Of a stretch of 64,000 nucleotides of DNA, positions 29,879 through 40,313 are shown one piece after another. Source of the DNA: Marinobacter confluentis (GTDB lineage: Bacteria > Pseudomonadota > Gammaproteobacteria > Pseudomonadales > Oleiphilaceae); NCBI RefSeq assembly GCF_004785685.1, contig NZ_SRPF01000005.1:62001-126000 (forward strand), read 5' to 3'. Position numbers and translations under genes: made by a program. The notes under the pieces are model-generated. The model saw nothing but the letters and a program-made list of their open reading frames with translations, had not been told where the DNA came from and made no database searches. Position 1 is the first letter of the stretch. Each line of letters starts with the position of its first letter.

Positions 29879-32479
29879 CTAAACGATTCTGGTATCAATG
29901 TTCTCGAGGTATGCCAACTGCTCTTTGACCTGGTTTAGCTTGGAGCCTGGAGATACGGGACTCCAAATCATCTCCAGTTTTTTCCGCCCGGAACGAGCGG
30001 CTTGCAGCCGGTGAATCCAACGGTCAAATTCTTCTTGCTGACGGAAGTCCAGTATTGCCTGCAGTCGAGCCAAGCTTTCGAATGCCCCCACCTTTTTACC
30101 TTCTTTCTCCATGTGCTCTAGAACTTCGATAAATTGGCGCCAGGAATTGATGTGAGACAAAAGATAAATCAACGCCTTTTCTTGGTTGGTTTCAAAAGAA
30201 AACGCAAAGCTTTCGGATAGTCGCCAGCAGAGAGGCCCCAAAGTTTCAGGCGGTAATTTTCCGAGTGGTAATGAAGACCCATCGTCTCTTCGAACGTTTG
30301 GCCTCCATCCCCCAGATAGCAATTGCTCTGCGAGCTTCGACGCGGCTCTTTCCTCGTTGAGATAGTCGCTCCAGTGGCTGTTGATTGCCACAAGTCCTTC
30401 TTCATAAAGATCTCTGATATACAAACCGTGTTCAACGAGCGAAATCGCCAAACCTTTTGCAAGCATTGCGAAAAGATCTTTTTGAACATTCATGAGGAAT
30501 CGATAGTCTGCATCTTGAAGAATATCCCAAATCATCTGACTGAGCGTCCAGACTTTGGCCCCATCAATTACGGTTCCAAATCCACCACTGGCGCCGGGAC
30601 CAAACACGACCTTTGCCCGACTGTGGATCTCGGTTTTAAAGTCATTGCCAACCTTGAACTCAAAATCTAAACCTGCCCCCGCCCCGAACGCCACAAGACC
30701 AGATGCCTTTAATTCCAGCAGATCAGAAAATGCTTTCTTATCCTCACCGGCTTTGACTGGCGGTTTCCATCCCAACTTTCCTGCAAGCTCACCACCCGCT
30801 TCCGCGCCCGCAAAGGCATTACCCGATACTTTTGCGCCGGCGCCCAACTCTGAGGCCTCGGATTCAATCCCTGGCGCGCTGGACAGAAGCATGTTTGCAC
30901 CGGAAACACCTACCTTGGCCTGGCCTGATACTTTTGCGCCAACAAAGCAGGACAGCACCGTCTGCCCCTCAAAGCGAAACTTGCCAAACGACTGTCTGGC
31001 CTGTTGTCCGTTCGCATCAATGTAGGTCCAGTTGCAGTCCCAGCCTGCTTTGTTAGGCATGTAACCGGTAAATTCCACTTTCCCTTCAAGAAGACTCATC
31101 GATGCATTGGCATTGAATCCGACATCAAAGCTGCCGGTTGATGGGTCCAGGCCTTCTATGTCTGCACTGGCGGCCGCCGCAAAGCGCATGAAATGCCCCT
31201 CGCTGTCCAGCGCCATGGTTGTCGTTTCATCTGAGGTTCCATTGACAAGGTTTGTTTTCCAAAGGGTTTCATGTTCGCTCTGTAAAAACTGAACCCATTC
31301 CGGATTATCCTTGCCATTGAGCGTCCACTCAGCCAGCTTGACGCCAACATCACCGAGCTTCCCTTTGCGACGGTCCGCCTCGATTTGCTCTTTCACCTGC
31401 CCTACAAGATCACCGATACTCAATTTTGATCGACCACCGGTGAGCATCGAAGCGATCTTCACCGTTTTACGTATCGCCAGTAAGCGGTGCTTTGTGCGGA
31501 ATTGCTGCAGGAAGTCCGCACGCACATAGCTCAGACGATTCCCCCGGCTGAACAACATCACTTCAACGATACGGGCCTGCCCGCCTTTGCCGGACTTCCT
31601 GGTTGAGCTTGCTGCCGCACCTTTACCGGACATGTCCTCAGCGGCTACCCCATCGGAAAACGGCGCATACTCAGAAGCTCCATCTTCTGAACTTTTTTTC
31701 GGGCCGGTTTCTGTTAGTTTCTGTTGCTTTTGCAATGAGGAATCAGCCGGGTGAGCTGACAGCGCTCTCTCGATATTCGCTTCGTCATGGGCAAGGGCAT
31801 TCAGCTTTTCTTGCTGAAGCAGTTTCCAATTCTCATTTTCGGTGTTGGCGTCAGACTGAATTCTGCCGGGCGATAGCATGCTGAATGGGCGATAATTTTC
31901 GTAAAATCGGATCTCCTCCCGGATCTCAGCAAGCTGAGCCTCAAGTTTTTGGCGCTCACTTATTTGGAGCGCTTCACCAGCCTCATCGGTCTCATTCCTT
32001 TCGAGAAGTCCGGCATCCACAGCTTTCTTCAACCATTCGGACTTCTTTCCGCGATGCTCAATAATTTTCTGTTCATAGTCTGCCGAATCGGGTTCTGGTA
32101 CCTCCTTGCTAAGAGCGCGGTACTCATCCATCAGCGCCTGAACAGCGTCAACTTCGCGGTGAAATTCTTCGGCAGCACTCTCTGGCAGGGCTTCGCACCA
32201 AGTTTCGTCGGGGCTGCCCGTCACGTGAATCACATCAACCACGCACTCGGAACAGGGTGCAGAAACCGCGCTGTCTGATGCTGGGTCAGCCGCATCCGTC
32301 TTCGGTTCGGGAAAACCCGCCCGATCCTGAGCAGACGGAACCCGGATCTTCCACCCAACCTGAATGTAATCCCGGTTGTTCACCTGTTCATTCTTTTTCA
32401 ACAGCTCATCGACGGACGTATTGAAACGAGAGGCAATGTCCGAAAGCGTGTCACCTGACTGAACGATATAAGTCTGCAT
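29879..32479 (-). CDS. LysM-headed candidate type VI effector
   Basis: 866 residues. A LysM domain (3-48, TYIVQSGDTLSDIASRFN) is followed by a Cys-containing linker (CSEC, about 75), a predicted coiled-coil stretch (100-250), a basic segment, and a Gly/Ala/Ser-rich region of alternating pattern (430-635, such as GAKVSGQAKVGVSGA and GAGAKVSGNAFAGAEAGGEL). A helical C-terminal domain (about 650-866) ends in LENIDTRIV. No nuclease, lipase or peptidase motif was recognised. It starts 12 bases after the DUF4123 gene with AAGGA, third in vgrG-DUF4123-effector. GC is clearly below that of vgrG. A membrane-active toxin is one guess. It could also be a structural cargo. Confidence 0.75.
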   Translation of the reverse strand: MQTYIVQSGDTLSDIASRFNTSVDELLKKNEQVNNRDYIQVGWKIRVPSAQDRAGFPEPKTDAADPASDSAVSAPCSECVVDVIHVTGSPDETWCEALPESAAEEFHREVDAVQALMDEYRALSKEVPEPDSADYEQKIIEHRGKKSEWLKKAVDAGLLERNETDEAGEALQISERQKLEAQLAEIREEIRFYENYRPFSMLSPGRIQSDANTENENWKLLQQEKLNALAHDEANIERALSAHPADSSLQKQQKLTETGPKKSSEDGASEYAPFSDGVAAEDMSGKGAAASSTRKSGKGGQARIVEVMLFSRGNRLSYVRADFLQQFRTKHRLLAIRKTVKIASMLTGGRSKLSIGDLVGQVKEQIEADRRKGKLGDVGVKLAEWTLNGKDNPEWVQFLQSEHETLWKTNLVNGTSDETTTMALDSEGHFMRFAAAASADIEGLDPSTGSFDVGFNANASMSLLEGKVEFTGYMPNKAGWDCNWTYIDANGQQARQSFGKFRFEGQTVLSCFVGAKVSGQAKVGVSGANMLLSSAPGIESEASELGAGAKVSGNAFAGAEAGGELAGKLGWKPPVKAGEDKKAFSDLLELKASGLVAFGAGAGLDFEFKVGNDFKTEIHSRAKVVFGPGASGGFGTVIDGAKVWTLSQMIWDILQDADYRFLMNVQKDLFAMLAKGLAISLVEHGLYIRDLYEEGLVAINSHWSDYLNEERAASKLAEQLLSGGWRPNVRRDDGSSLPLGKLPPETLGPLCWRLSESFAFSFETNQEKALIYLLSHINSWRQFIEVLEHMEKEGKKVGAFESLARLQAILDFRQQEEFDRWIHRLQAARSGRKKLEMIWSPVSPGSKLNQVKEQLAYLENIDTRIV

Positions 32480-32491
32480 CCTTGCGTCCTT

Positions 32492-33313
32492 TTAAACGGT
32501 CTCTTCCATTTTGGCGAGCTTCTGACGAGGCGTGAGTTGGTCATTCCCTGCCAGTTCACGCCATGCCGCGGATTTTTCTACCGGGCTGGACAAAGCCAGC
32601 GCAAGCCTGAGCCAGCGTTCCTGGTCTGCAGTCCGATCCAGACCTTCCTTTCTGGCAGTTTCCAGATGCTCATAAACCGCCTTTTCCGGCTCCTCCGCCG
32701 AGATCCAGCCCCGATAGTATGTCGCCAGAGACCTGGCTCTTTTCAGCCGTTTGAGTTTCTCAAAATGCCCAATCTGTTCGTCTGACAGCTTGATCGAGCC
32801 GACCTTCGTGTCACTCCAGGATGCCGGGTGCGACGACGCATAAAGCTGCCAGCTTTCAGAATCATGCCATGACCATTCGCTACCGGGCAGAACCAGTAAC
32901 TCCCTCTGGTCGGTGGTCAGAGCCGTGAGAAATTCTGTGAAGTGCCGGGGTTCATAGAACCGGAAAGCCGCCAGTTTCCCGTGGTAATCAACAAGGGCTT
33001 GTTGCGTGAAGCGCTCTAGAATCTCATCGAAGGGCATCTCTGTAGCGCTGACAAATAAACCCTTCGGCTCTTTGGAAAACTCTTTTGCCAATTCTGGAAT
33101 ACTATCCTCAACGCCACGGAGTTCGACCAGTATAGGGCCAGCCCTCCAGCGCTCACGCCACTCGGTTCCCTGATAGAGACTGCCCCATTGGATGGGCTGC
33201 TGCAGCATTTGTTCGTAAACCCATCCGAGCATTGACTCATCAATTGCGAGGTCAATGATGGCGAAATCGACATTGGCAGGCTGTTCTACTGTCTTGATCT
33301 CAGGCGTGGTCAT
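32492..33313 (-). CDS. DUF4123 effector adaptor/chaperone
   Basis: 273 residues from ATG 33313 (MTTPEIKTVEQ), which overlaps the vgrG stop by 14 bases. In-frame ATGs upstream (33328-33340) are possible starts. The DUF4123 domain is recognised from AIIDLAIDESMLGWVYEQM, PILVELRG and RFYEPRHFTEFLTAL. Proteins of this family (Tap/TEC) load a specific effector onto VgrG, and the position between vgrG and the LysM gene is the usual one. A helical C-terminal part (residues 180-273) may hold the effector-specific contact. Confidence 0.88.
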   Translation of the reverse strand: MTTPEIKTVEQPANVDFAIIDLAIDESMLGWVYEQMLQQPIQWGSLYQGTEWRERWRAGPILVELRGVEDSIPELAKEFSKEPKGLFVSATEMPFDEILERFTQQALVDYHGKLAAFRFYEPRHFTEFLTALTTDQRELLVLPGSEWSWHDSESWQLYASSHPASWSDTKVGSIKLSDEQIGHFEKLKRLKRARSLATYYRGWISAEEPEKAVYEHLETARKEGLDRTADQERWLRLALALSSPVEKSAAWRELAGNDQLTPRQKLAKMEETV

Positions 33314-35429
33314 GAAGCTTACAGTTTCCATCATCATCAAATTCACATGCGGCGACGAGCAGGCCACCCGCTTTGGCCGCTGCCACAACGGTTTTTTCCG
33401 GAACCAGCGAAGAAGACTGGATCAGTGAACCTTCAAAGTTTGACCTCTGACCCACCTCTTCAAGAGAGTCCGGCGTAACCTTTTCACCGATCGTTGAGAC
33501 AATGCCGGGTAGATCTGGCGCCTGCGCTGAAACGCCACTTCCACTCCCCGGCCCACCCCCGGAATTCATCTTCACCATAGGCCCGGACACCGTCACGCCA
33601 CTCGGATCCACCTTCACAAAACTACCACCGGCCTTAAGAGTCACTTCAGCGCCAGCTTCGATCACAATCTTCATACCAGCTTTGTGATGAATCTCGCTGC
33701 CGGCTTCGATGAGCTGGTTTTTGCCCTGTTTGCTGTGGTGGCTGCCGTTAACGGTGAGACTGTAATCCCCGCCGATGGAATCCCGTCTCTCACCACCCAC
33801 CGTGCTGTGCTGGTTGGCTTTGATATGGCTGAAGTCGTTGTTCTCCACCGTGCGGTGGCTGTCGTTTTTGACAACTTCGGTGCGGTTGTTTTCCGTCAGC
33901 AGGTCCAGGTCTTTCTGGGCATGGACGTAGATCTGTTGTTTGTCGGCTTCGTCTTCGAATCTCAGTTCGTTACTGCCCTCGCCCTTGTGGGTCTGGGTTT
34001 TTAAGGTGGAACGGGTTTTGTGTTCCGGCAGCGCGTAGGGTGGTGTGTTGGTGGCGTGATAGGTTCTGCCCGTGATGATCGGCTGATCCGGGTCGCCGTC
34101 CAGGAAGGACACGATGACTTCGTGGCCGATTCTGGGCAGGGCCATGAATCCATACTGGCCGCCGGCCCAACCCTGGCTGACTCTTAGCCAGGCGCTGGAG
34201 TGTTCATCATTTTTGGAGTATCTGTCCCAAGGGAATCTTACTTTGACTCTTCCATGTTCATCGCAATGAATCTCTTCCCCGTCCGGGCCGGTGACGATGG
34301 CGATCTGGGGGCCGTCCATGAGTGGGCGGTTGATGGTGTTGGGGTTTGGCCGCCAGGTTCGGTCTGCCGGAATGGCCTGGAAGTCGTTGTGATAGGTGGT
34401 GGGGCCACTGCCCCCCTCTTCTTCCAGAGCCTGGGGCTGTTCGCCTTTGTGGGTAACGCTGGTGAACAGCCATTCCCGGTTCAGGGTGTCGTTGTCGTGT
34501 TCGGTGAGTTCGGTCTTGGCGCCGGGGGTGAAGTCCGGGCGGTTGCTTTTGCCGGTGGCGGTGCTGGCGTCGTTTCTAAGGCCATCCAACCTGGATTCGG
34601 TAAGCGGCTGGCCGCTGGCGTCGGCTTTGAATCGGCCGGGGTAATCGTAGTGTTGGTAGTCTTCCCGCTGGGCGTCCAGCTTATCGGCCTGGTGTTCGTG
34701 CATCAGGGCGTAGGCGGGGTTCTTGAAGGTGTAGTCCTTCATGGCCACGGAGGCGGCTCTGACCCGTTCCTGATAGCTGAAACGGAAGATGGCGGGTTGC
34801 TGGGTGCTGCCGCCGGCTTTGGCGTTGTATTCGGAATCTGGAAGCTTCGGGGCATCGCCGTGGTGGTCGGCGATGATCAGCTGGGGCTGTTCTTCGCCGT
34901 TGACGTCGCCGTGGCTGTACCGGTAGTGCCAACCTTCTTCGGCAGCAAGGCGTTCCAGGAAGGATAAATCGCTTTCCCGATGCTGGACGCAGTATTCCCG
35001 CTCTTCGGGAACCCGTTTCAGATCGAAGGTGGTGTCGATGATGCCCCGCTCTTCCAGCAGGGTTTTTACAATGGCGTCGGTGGTCTGGGTCTGGAAGATG
35101 CGGCTGTTGTGCATCAGGCCCAAACGCCACAGCGGCGGCTGGATGATGACTTCGTAGCGGGTACGGCGGTGGCCGGTGTCGCCCCGGGCGAATTCGTTGA
35201 CCACGCCGGTAAATCGACGCAGGGGTTCGCCGTGTTGCCAGACCACCAGGTCGACGGGCTTTTCCAGTACGTCAGACGCGGAAATATCCGAGAAGGTACT
35301 GGCCAGGTCCAGCCGGCCGACAAACAGGCTCGACAGGCTTTCGGTCAGCTCGAAGCCGACGACGCTGAAAAAATCCCGGGGGAGTCCGCCAATGGTGGCG
35401 GTGAACTGCAGTCCACTTGCCTGGGGCAT
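33300..35429 (-). CDS. vgrG: Type VI secretion spike protein VgrG
   Basis: 709 residues. The gp27-like head (1-370, with SFLERLAAEEGWHYRYSH) is followed by the gp5-like OB domain (IVTGPDGEEIHCDEHGRVKVRFPWDR), then the beta-helix needle of short repeats (DFSHIKANQHSTVGGERRDSI) and a Gly-rich stretch. The last 75 residues form an extra tail (QAPDLPGIVST...ACEFDDDGNCKLHDHA) that may mark effector specificity. AAGGA precedes the ATG. No other structural T6SS genes (tssB, tssC, tssM, hcp) are in the window, so this is an orphan vgrG cassette served by a T6SS elsewhere. Confidence 0.95.
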   Translation of the reverse strand: MPQASGLQFTATIGGLPRDFFSVVGFELTESLSSLFVGRLDLASTFSDISASDVLEKPVDLVVWQHGEPLRRFTGVVNEFARGDTGHRRTRYEVIIQPPLWRLGLMHNSRIFQTQTTDAIVKTLLEERGIIDTTFDLKRVPEEREYCVQHRESDLSFLERLAAEEGWHYRYSHGDVNGEEQPQLIIADHHGDAPKLPDSEYNAKAGGSTQQPAIFRFSYQERVRAASVAMKDYTFKNPAYALMHEHQADKLDAQREDYQHYDYPGRFKADASGQPLTESRLDGLRNDASTATGKSNRPDFTPGAKTELTEHDNDTLNREWLFTSVTHKGEQPQALEEEGGSGPTTYHNDFQAIPADRTWRPNPNTINRPLMDGPQIAIVTGPDGEEIHCDEHGRVKVRFPWDRYSKNDEHSSAWLRVSQGWAGGQYGFMALPRIGHEVIVSFLDGDPDQPIITGRTYHATNTPPYALPEHKTRSTLKTQTHKGEGSNELRFEDEADKQQIYVHAQKDLDLLTENNRTEVVKNDSHRTVENNDFSHIKANQHSTVGGERRDSIGGDYSLTVNGSHHSKQGKNQLIEAGSEIHHKAGMKIVIEAGAEVTLKAGGSFVKVDPSGVTVSGPMVKMNSGGGPGSGSGVSAQAPDLPGIVSTIGEKVTPDSLEEVGQRSNFEGSLIQSSSLVPEKTVVAAAKAGGLLVAACEFDDDGNCKLHDHA

Positions 35430-35545
35430 GTCTTCGGTCCTTGAAGATCCAGATGGCTTTTACATGTGCGCTTCCTGCGCAGCCTCGCAATTATATACAG
35501 GTTAATCTATCGATGACAGTACCCCGCCGGAAGCGGATTACCGGA

Positions 35546-36382
35546 CTAGTATCCGGTACTGTTCATATCCAGTTCAAAGGTGAAGTCCTCAGAACGCTTC
35601 ACTTCTGTACTGAATTCGCCATTGGGCATCATTTCAAACCAGCGATATCCCGGCGACTTTTCTTCCACCGAAAACTTTTCAGAGCCGGCAGTGAACTGGA
35701 TGCAGGTCGATGGCGTCGCCAGCAATCGGACACCTTTGCGGTACTCGTCATAAACCTGGTGGATGTGCCCCCACAAAACAGTTTTTACCTGGGGGAAGCG
35801 GTCCACAATCCGCCAGAAATCATCGTTGTTCCGCAAGCCGATGGTGGACATCCACCGGGCGTCAATATCCACCGGATGGTGATGAAGCGCGACCATCGCA
35901 GGTTGATCGGGATTTTCTGTCAGGGTTTTTTCAAGAAACTCCAACTCTGACTCTGCAAGTTCGCCGTGGACCTTGCCTGGCACAGAGCTATCCAGAAGCA
36001 CAAATTGCCAGCCACCCGTTATCACGTGGCGCGAACTGGTATTCAGCTCGGTGGCGATCCGGGTCAATACCCTGGAATCGTCATGATTGCCCGCAATCCA
36101 GACGGACTCACAGTCAAAAACCTCCAGCTTTTCGCCGAAAAAACGATAGGCCTCTTCCGAAGCATCCTGGGCAATATCACCGGTTGCCAGAATCAGATCA
36201 GGCTGGCCGTGGTCCTGCAGCACCTTATCGATGACTGCAGCCAGGCTGTCTCGGGTGTTTACGCCCAAAAGCGCACCGGCCGGATCAGCCATCAAGTGGG
36301 GGTCTGTGATCTGCAATACCCGAAGAGGCAATTGGTGGTCGTTTTCTGTCATGACACTCTTGGCTTCAACGCTTGCGCTCAT
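35546..36382 (-). CDS. cpdA: 3',5'-cyclic-AMP phosphodiesterase
   Basis: 278 residues of the Icc/CpdA metallophosphoesterase family: DPHL (metal ligands), GDIAQD, GNHDD, HHHPVD and GHIHQ in order. It hydrolyses cAMP and thereby lowers Vfr/CRP signalling. Neither possible start (36382, or 36352 giving MTENDHQLPLRVLQITD) has a strong ribosome site; homologues favour one close to RVLQITD. The neighbours nudF and a yqiB-like gene form the same cluster in E. coli and Pseudomonas. Confidence 0.9.
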   Translation of the reverse strand: MSASVEAKSVMTENDHQLPLRVLQITDPHLMADPAGALLGVNTRDSLAAVIDKVLQDHGQPDLILATGDIAQDASEEAYRFFGEKLEVFDCESVWIAGNHDDSRVLTRIATELNTSSRHVITGGWQFVLLDSSVPGKVHGELAESELEFLEKTLTENPDQPAMVALHHHPVDIDARWMSTIGLRNNDDFWRIVDRFPQVKTVLWGHIHQVYDEYRKGVRLLATPSTCIQFTAGSEKFSVEEKSPGYRWFEMMPNGEFSTEVKRSEDFTFELDMNSTGY

Positions 36383-36551
36383 TGAGCACTTTAAAAGGAA
36401 TGGTGTTCAGATTATGGGGATTAAGCCTCAGCGTCCCGAATCCCATCACATTCCGTTCAGACTGCCCTTTCCAATTGCCGATTTTGACAACTTCGACACA
36501 CTCCGAAGGCGTCAATCCTATGGCAGAAGGCCATTATCCCGACATACAACC

Positions 36552-37034
36552 TTAGTCCACGCCTTCACCCGACCAGACGGAGTGCTCCATCGGCAGGTGC
36601 CCGAATCGCAGACAATAATCGAGCCAGTCAGCCAGAAAGCTGTTCACCTGCACTTTTTCGTCGGGGTGGTGCATAAAACGGTTCGGGTAATCATTCACCG
36701 GTGCAATCTGGCGGTCGCGATAGCAACTGATCACTTCTGCCATCGCGGCATCGTGGTAGACGCGAACGGTCAGTTGCGGGTTGTTCAGCCAGCGCCCGGC
36801 GTTGTGGATCTGTTCAAGAAGCAGGGTTTCGGTGAACTTCGCCACCTGCAAAACCTGAATGCGCACCCTGCCCAGATACTGGTCCTGCCTGTGAAGTTCG
36901 AATTCACAAACGGGTTGGCCGCCCGCCTCCAGTTTTCGAAGGCGGTGCAGTCGCATGTAATTGCCGTCGCACAGCGCCCCGAACCGTTTCAGGTCCGGTA
37001 CATAGCGGCGGGGCTTCATTGCCCATTCGGTCAT
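36552..37034 (-). CDS. yqiB: DUF1249 protein (YqiB-like)
   Basis: 160 residues of the DUF1249 family, recognised from RYVPDLKRFGALCDGNYMRL, YLGRVRIQVLQVAKFT and NDYPNRFMHHPDEKVQVNSFLADWL. Cytoplasmic, no known activity. It starts one base after the nudF stop, so it is probably translated with it. The conserved nudF-yqiB-cpdA order is the main clue to its role. Confidence 0.88.
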   Translation of the reverse strand: MTEWAMKPRRYVPDLKRFGALCDGNYMRLHRLRKLEAGGQPVCEFELHRQDQYLGRVRIQVLQVAKFTETLLLEQIHNAGRWLNNPQLTVRVYHDAAMAEVISCYRDRQIAPVNDYPNRFMHHPDEKVQVNSFLADWLDYCLRFGHLPMEHSVWSGEGVD

Positions 37035-37035
37035 T

Positions 37036-37653
37036 CTAACTCCAGCCTTCCCGCAGGCGCGGGCGGTTCAGTTGCAACCACTGCAGCGCAATAATCGCGG
37101 CAGCGTTGTTGATGCGTCCATCATAAATCATTGCGATGGCTTCGTCGGCACTGAATACGTGAGCTCGGATGTCTTCGTGCTCGTCTTCCATGCCAAACAG
37201 CCCACCAGCGGATTCAGTGCTGATACGACCGCAATACAGATGGATCAGTTCCGTGGTTCCCCCGGGAGAGACAAGATAATCGCAGATTTTATCCAGTGGC
37301 TTGAAGGTCAGCCCCGCTTCTTCCTGGCCTTCACGCTGGGCCACTTCTTCGGGCGACTCGCCTTCTTCGTTCATGCCGGCAACCAGTTCCAGCAGCCATG
37401 GCGACTGATCGCGGCCCAGGGCGCCCAGCCGAAACTGTTCCAGCAGGACGACCTCGTCCCGATCAGGATCGTAGGGTAGTACGCAGGTGGCGTCGCCGCG
37501 GATGAAGAGTTCCCGGGTAAAGGTGGGCATTTCTTCGCCATCAAAACGCCGATGGGTCAGCCAGAGCTTGTCCATGCGGAAGAATCCCTGGAAAACGGTT
37601 TCGCGTTTTTCGACAGTCACGTCGCTGGCGTTAAACTGGAATGGTTTGGTCAT
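37036..37653 (-). CDS. nudF: ADP-ribose pyrophosphatase
   Basis: 205 residues from ATG 37653 (MTKPFQFNASDV, AGG upstream). The frame is open to 37788, but that part overlaps a repeat element and does not look like protein. The Nudix box is GMNEEGESPEEVAQREGQEEAGL-like at about residue 94-116, preceded by VLLEQFRLGAL, and followed by YLVSPGGTTELIHLYCGRI, which is typical for NudF/AdpP. It hydrolyses ADP-ribose to AMP and ribose 5-phosphate. Confidence 0.92.
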   Translation of the reverse strand: MTKPFQFNASDVTVEKRETVFQGFFRMDKLWLTHRRFDGEEMPTFTRELFIRGDATCVLPYDPDRDEVVLLEQFRLGALGRDQSPWLLELVAGMNEEGESPEEVAQREGQEEAGLTFKPLDKICDYLVSPGGTTELIHLYCGRISTESAGGLFGMEDEHEDIRAHVFSADEAIAMIYDGRINNAAAIIALQWLQLNRPRLREGWS

Positions 37654-37743
37654 ACTGCACCTGGCTATGGATCGATTTTGAACGATAGCCGTTGCTTTGG
37701 TAGTGCTGCAAGCTTCTGCACCAGCCTGCGTGTTTTGGTGCTT

Positions 37744-37856
37744 GGCCGCGGCGAGGTGATCTTCCCAAAACACGCTCCTTCGGCACATTCATGTGACGCT
37801 TGGGCTCCGCCATCCATGGCTCCGCACAGTTTTGGGAAGATCACCCCGCCGCGGCC
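37744..37856 (-). repeat. Structured repeat, copy A (conserved core in a long unique stem)
   Basis: Arms 37744-37771 and 37829-37856 are inverted repeats matching at 27 of 28 positions. They enclose a 57-base core which, read on the minus strand, starts TGTGCGGAGCCATGGATGGC and ends AAGGAGCGT. Inside the core are a GCCAT/ATGGC hairpin and a second CACAT/ATGTG hairpin. The core is shared with copy B at 37980-38089 in opposite orientation, while the arms are not. The copy lies 91 bases upstream of nudF. It looks like a folded RNA or single-stranded DNA element. The short frames crossing it are not read as genes. Confidence 0.85.
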
Positions 37857-37979
37857 TATCTGGCAATGGGCTATCCGCATGGTAACGCAAGGAGAGCAAA
37901 CACGTGGCAGACGACAGAATTTCAACGGGCCTCGTTAATAATTGTCATTTTAAAGCGAATTCCGCGAAGTATCGAAAGG

Positions 37980-38089
37980 GCCTGGTGGGCACCCCTGTTC
38001 AAGAATGTGCGGAGCCATGGATGGCGGAACCCAAGCGACCCAGGGATGGGCCGCAAGGAGCGTTTCTTGAACAGGGGTGCCTGCCAGGC
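37980..38089 (+). repeat. Structured repeat, copy B (conserved core in a different long stem)
   Basis: Arms 37980-38005 and 38064-38089 pair over 26 positions with two mismatches, and have no sequence in common with the arms of copy A. The 58-base core 38006-38063 matches copy A closely: TGTGCGGAGCCATGGATGGC is identical, then GGA(A/G)CCCAAGCG, a variable small hairpin (CCCA/TGGG here), and AAGGAGCGT. The element begins 44 bases beyond the thiC stop on the opposite strand, so it may also work as a thiC 3' end structure, although it has no T run. Confidence 0.85.
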
Positions 38090-38132
38090 TCAGACTCGAC
38101 ACTATCAGTCCTGCGTAAACCAGGCACCCAAC

Positions 38133-40085
<1,953 letters not shown>

Positions 40086-40095
40086 TCAGAAGTCT

Positions 40096-40203
40096 TAATC
40101 CCTACGCCGGTATTATCCGGATCAGGTCGCGGGTTCTGCGATGCAATCTCAGCCAGCTGCCAGAACGTTTTAGATGTTCTGGCGTCAGCACCCCGTCAAG
40201 ACG
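40096..40203 (-). promoter_or_regulatory. TPP riboswitch of thiC
   Basis: Read on the minus strand, the leader has GACGGGGTGCTGACGCC (P2/P3 side), a long P3 arm around ACATCTAAAACGTTC, the CTGAGA bulge, then ACCTGATCCGGATAATACC followed by GGCGTAGGG. These are the consensus blocks of the thiamine pyrophosphate riboswitch. It is about 85 bases before the thiC ATG. Binding of TPP would hide the ribosome site or terminate the transcript. No strong terminator hairpin was seen, so control of translation is more likely. Confidence 0.95.
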
Positions 40204-40313
40204 CGAATTCAAATAGATGACAGTGTTAATCAGTGTCATTCACAAGTGTAGAGGTCAACCCCATTATTGTCCATAATGCGGGCTCGTCGCGCGCGCTAAC
40301 ATTAGGAGATATC
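40204..40313. promoter_or_regulatory. thiC-tolC divergent promoter region with inverted repeat
   Basis: Holds the promoters of thiC and the TolC-type gene. An imperfect palindrome lies at 40219-40237 (GACAGTG...CAGTGTC around TTAAT), possibly an operator. A TTGACC (minus strand, near 40259) might be the thiC -35, but no matching -10 is clear. AGGAG before 40314 is the ribosome site of the channel gene. Confidence 0.35.

Noticed and set aside
33502..35505. Long plus-strand open frames opposite vgrG
   Set aside because: They mirror the GC-rich codon pattern of vgrG and contain no recognisable domain.
37654..37788. Upstream extension of nudF
   Set aside because: It runs through the structured repeat and reads as Cys/Ala/Thr-rich sequence unlike Nudix proteins.
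37744..38089. Insertion sequence or CRISPR repeats
   Set aside because: There is no transposase and no regular spacing. The two copies are inverted and their arms differ.
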